Positions 63,381-64,000 of a DNA stretch of 64,000 nucleotides are shown here, in pieces. The first letter of the stretch is position 1; the number at the start of each line of letters is the position of its first letter. Below the pieces are notes generated by a model. The model saw only the letters and a list, made by a program, of their open reading frames with translations, was not told the DNA's origin and did not search any database. A program made the translations under genes and the position numbers. The stretch spans positions 289,474 through 353,473 of the forward strand of contig CALLPI010000002.1 in NCBI GenBank assembly GCA_938015595.1. The letters run 5' to 3'. The stretch comes from an uncultured Saprospiraceae bacterium (GTDB taxonomy: Bacteria; Bacteroidota; Bacteroidia; Chitinophagales; Saprospiraceae).

Positions 63381-64000
63381 CTAACTCAAGGCGTAATAGT
63401 GCGATTAGACGTGTGCAAAACGCCACCCAGATAGGGTGCTGAATACATTGCAGAAAACGAACAAGTCAAACTCACATCTGGCGCGCCCCCCCCAAGACAA
63501 GTGCAGAGCTTGTAGCTTCAGCGTTTTTTCAAACGCTTTAAAAAAGTAGAGAGTACCAAGAAGTAGCGCTCAAAGTTAACTAGCCATACAGTTCTTCGCC
63601 GGGGCCTTGTCGTGCTCTTTGGCATCAATCACCAAACAACTCTGCGGCAGATTGCCCCCGGTAGCTTCTCAACTTTGAGGTCATCCTGCCCCTTATCCAT
63701 GGGCAGTTTTGAGAACCACCACCCCCCTCTTCCCGATTACTAAAAGAATGTAAGATACTTAGTGCCTTTAAGTAGGTGTACTCAACAGTCACCGCCGCAG
63801 GGCAAACACAAGATAGGCCAGAAAGAATCTGGCAATATAGAACGCTAACAGCTGTCTCTCAACAAAGAATTTATCACTTTGTTAGAAAAACACCATACTT
63901 CTTAAAATCCGATGGAATGCACAGCTGGCATATGTACCTTTATTTATGAGGTACAGCCGCCCATTCGTGCGGAAAGGCCCCACCTGAAAATCAAGGCAAC
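63381..64000. other. Gene-poor right edge with possible coding remnants
   Basis: No intact gene. On the minus strand, two frames around 63700-63580 can be joined across a GGGGG run to read MDKGQDDLKVEKLPGG then LPQSCLVIDAKEHDKAPAKN, ending at a stop. Further right (about 63870-63795) a short open frame encodes a hydrophobic LLAFYIARFFLAYLVFAL segment with no start. These may be pieces of decayed genes, but both are too short to name. Confidence 0.35.

Noticed and set aside
1..64000. CRISPR array, tRNA/rRNA, integrase or insertion sequence
   Set aside because: I found no regularly spaced repeats, no cloverleaf with a CCA end, and no transposase or integrase motifs in the translated frames.

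Overview
The window is chromosomal DNA of a Bacteroidota bacterium, most likely from the Saprospiria (Lewinella/Haliscomenobacter-like). That placement is an inference. It rests on a SusC/SusD pair, a protein with a type IX secretion (T9SS) C-terminal sorting domain, many Bacteroidota-type promoters (-7 box TAnnTTTG, in places with a -33 TTG/TTTG about 19-20 nt upstream), DUF2851, DUF4197 and DUF983 proteins, and very long FG-GAP/ASPIC lipoproteins. I see no rRNA, tRNA, CRISPR array, integrase or intact insertion sequence.

Layout. 1-1.4 kb: 5' part of a BtuB-like TonB receptor under a cobalamin riboswitch (minus). 1.5-6.3 kb: DUF2851 protein and a trehalose synthase/maltokinase fusion whose GH13 nucleophile Asp is replaced by Thr. 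6.3-8.9 kb: a three-gene block (Wzz-like, DUF983, Crp/Fnr) bracketed by two arrays of one 8-nt tandem repeat. 9-19 kb: queA, a MacB/FtsX-type permease, a D-aminoacylase-like amidohydrolase, a Cys/Met-metabolism PLP enzyme, a GT39-type glycosyltransferase and an LptD-like outer-membrane protein. 19-24 kb: rightward series of amidase-SPOR, MlaD/MCE protein, small membrane protein, tpiA and a glycerophosphodiesterase. 24-33 kb: M42 peptidase, pyrE, NUDIX, a kinase-like protein of unknown role, an Fe3+-type binding lipoprotein, a radical SAM protein, DUF502 and DUF4197. 32.8-34.2 kb: infC-rpmI-rplT with a TTG start on infC and a strong terminator. 34.6-37.5 kb: gcvP.

37.5-49.9 kb is the main accessory locus, all on the minus strand. 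SusC and SusD form one unit ending in a clear terminator. Behind it lies a second unit with its own promoter: an 1100-residue FG-GAP/ASPIC lipoprotein, a 196-residue lipoprotein and a second, paralogous FG-GAP/ASPIC protein translationally coupled to it by an ATGA overlap. No glycoside hydrolase, sulfatase or peptidase accompanies them, so the cargo of this SusCD pair is unknown. It is the best candidate here for an undescribed outer-membrane uptake or surface system.

50-64 kb: a double retropepsin-like protease with PDZ domain, two small lipoproteins, a dockerin/T9SS secreted protein, a helical-repeat protein, a small conserved protein, an antirepressor-like regulator, a secreted protein of unknown function, a decayed OmpA-family pseudogene, a DUF4198 protein, and a two-gene unit encoding a 136-residue protein and a 607-residue envelope protein I do not recognise. 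The last 620 bases hold no intact gene, only possible coding debris.
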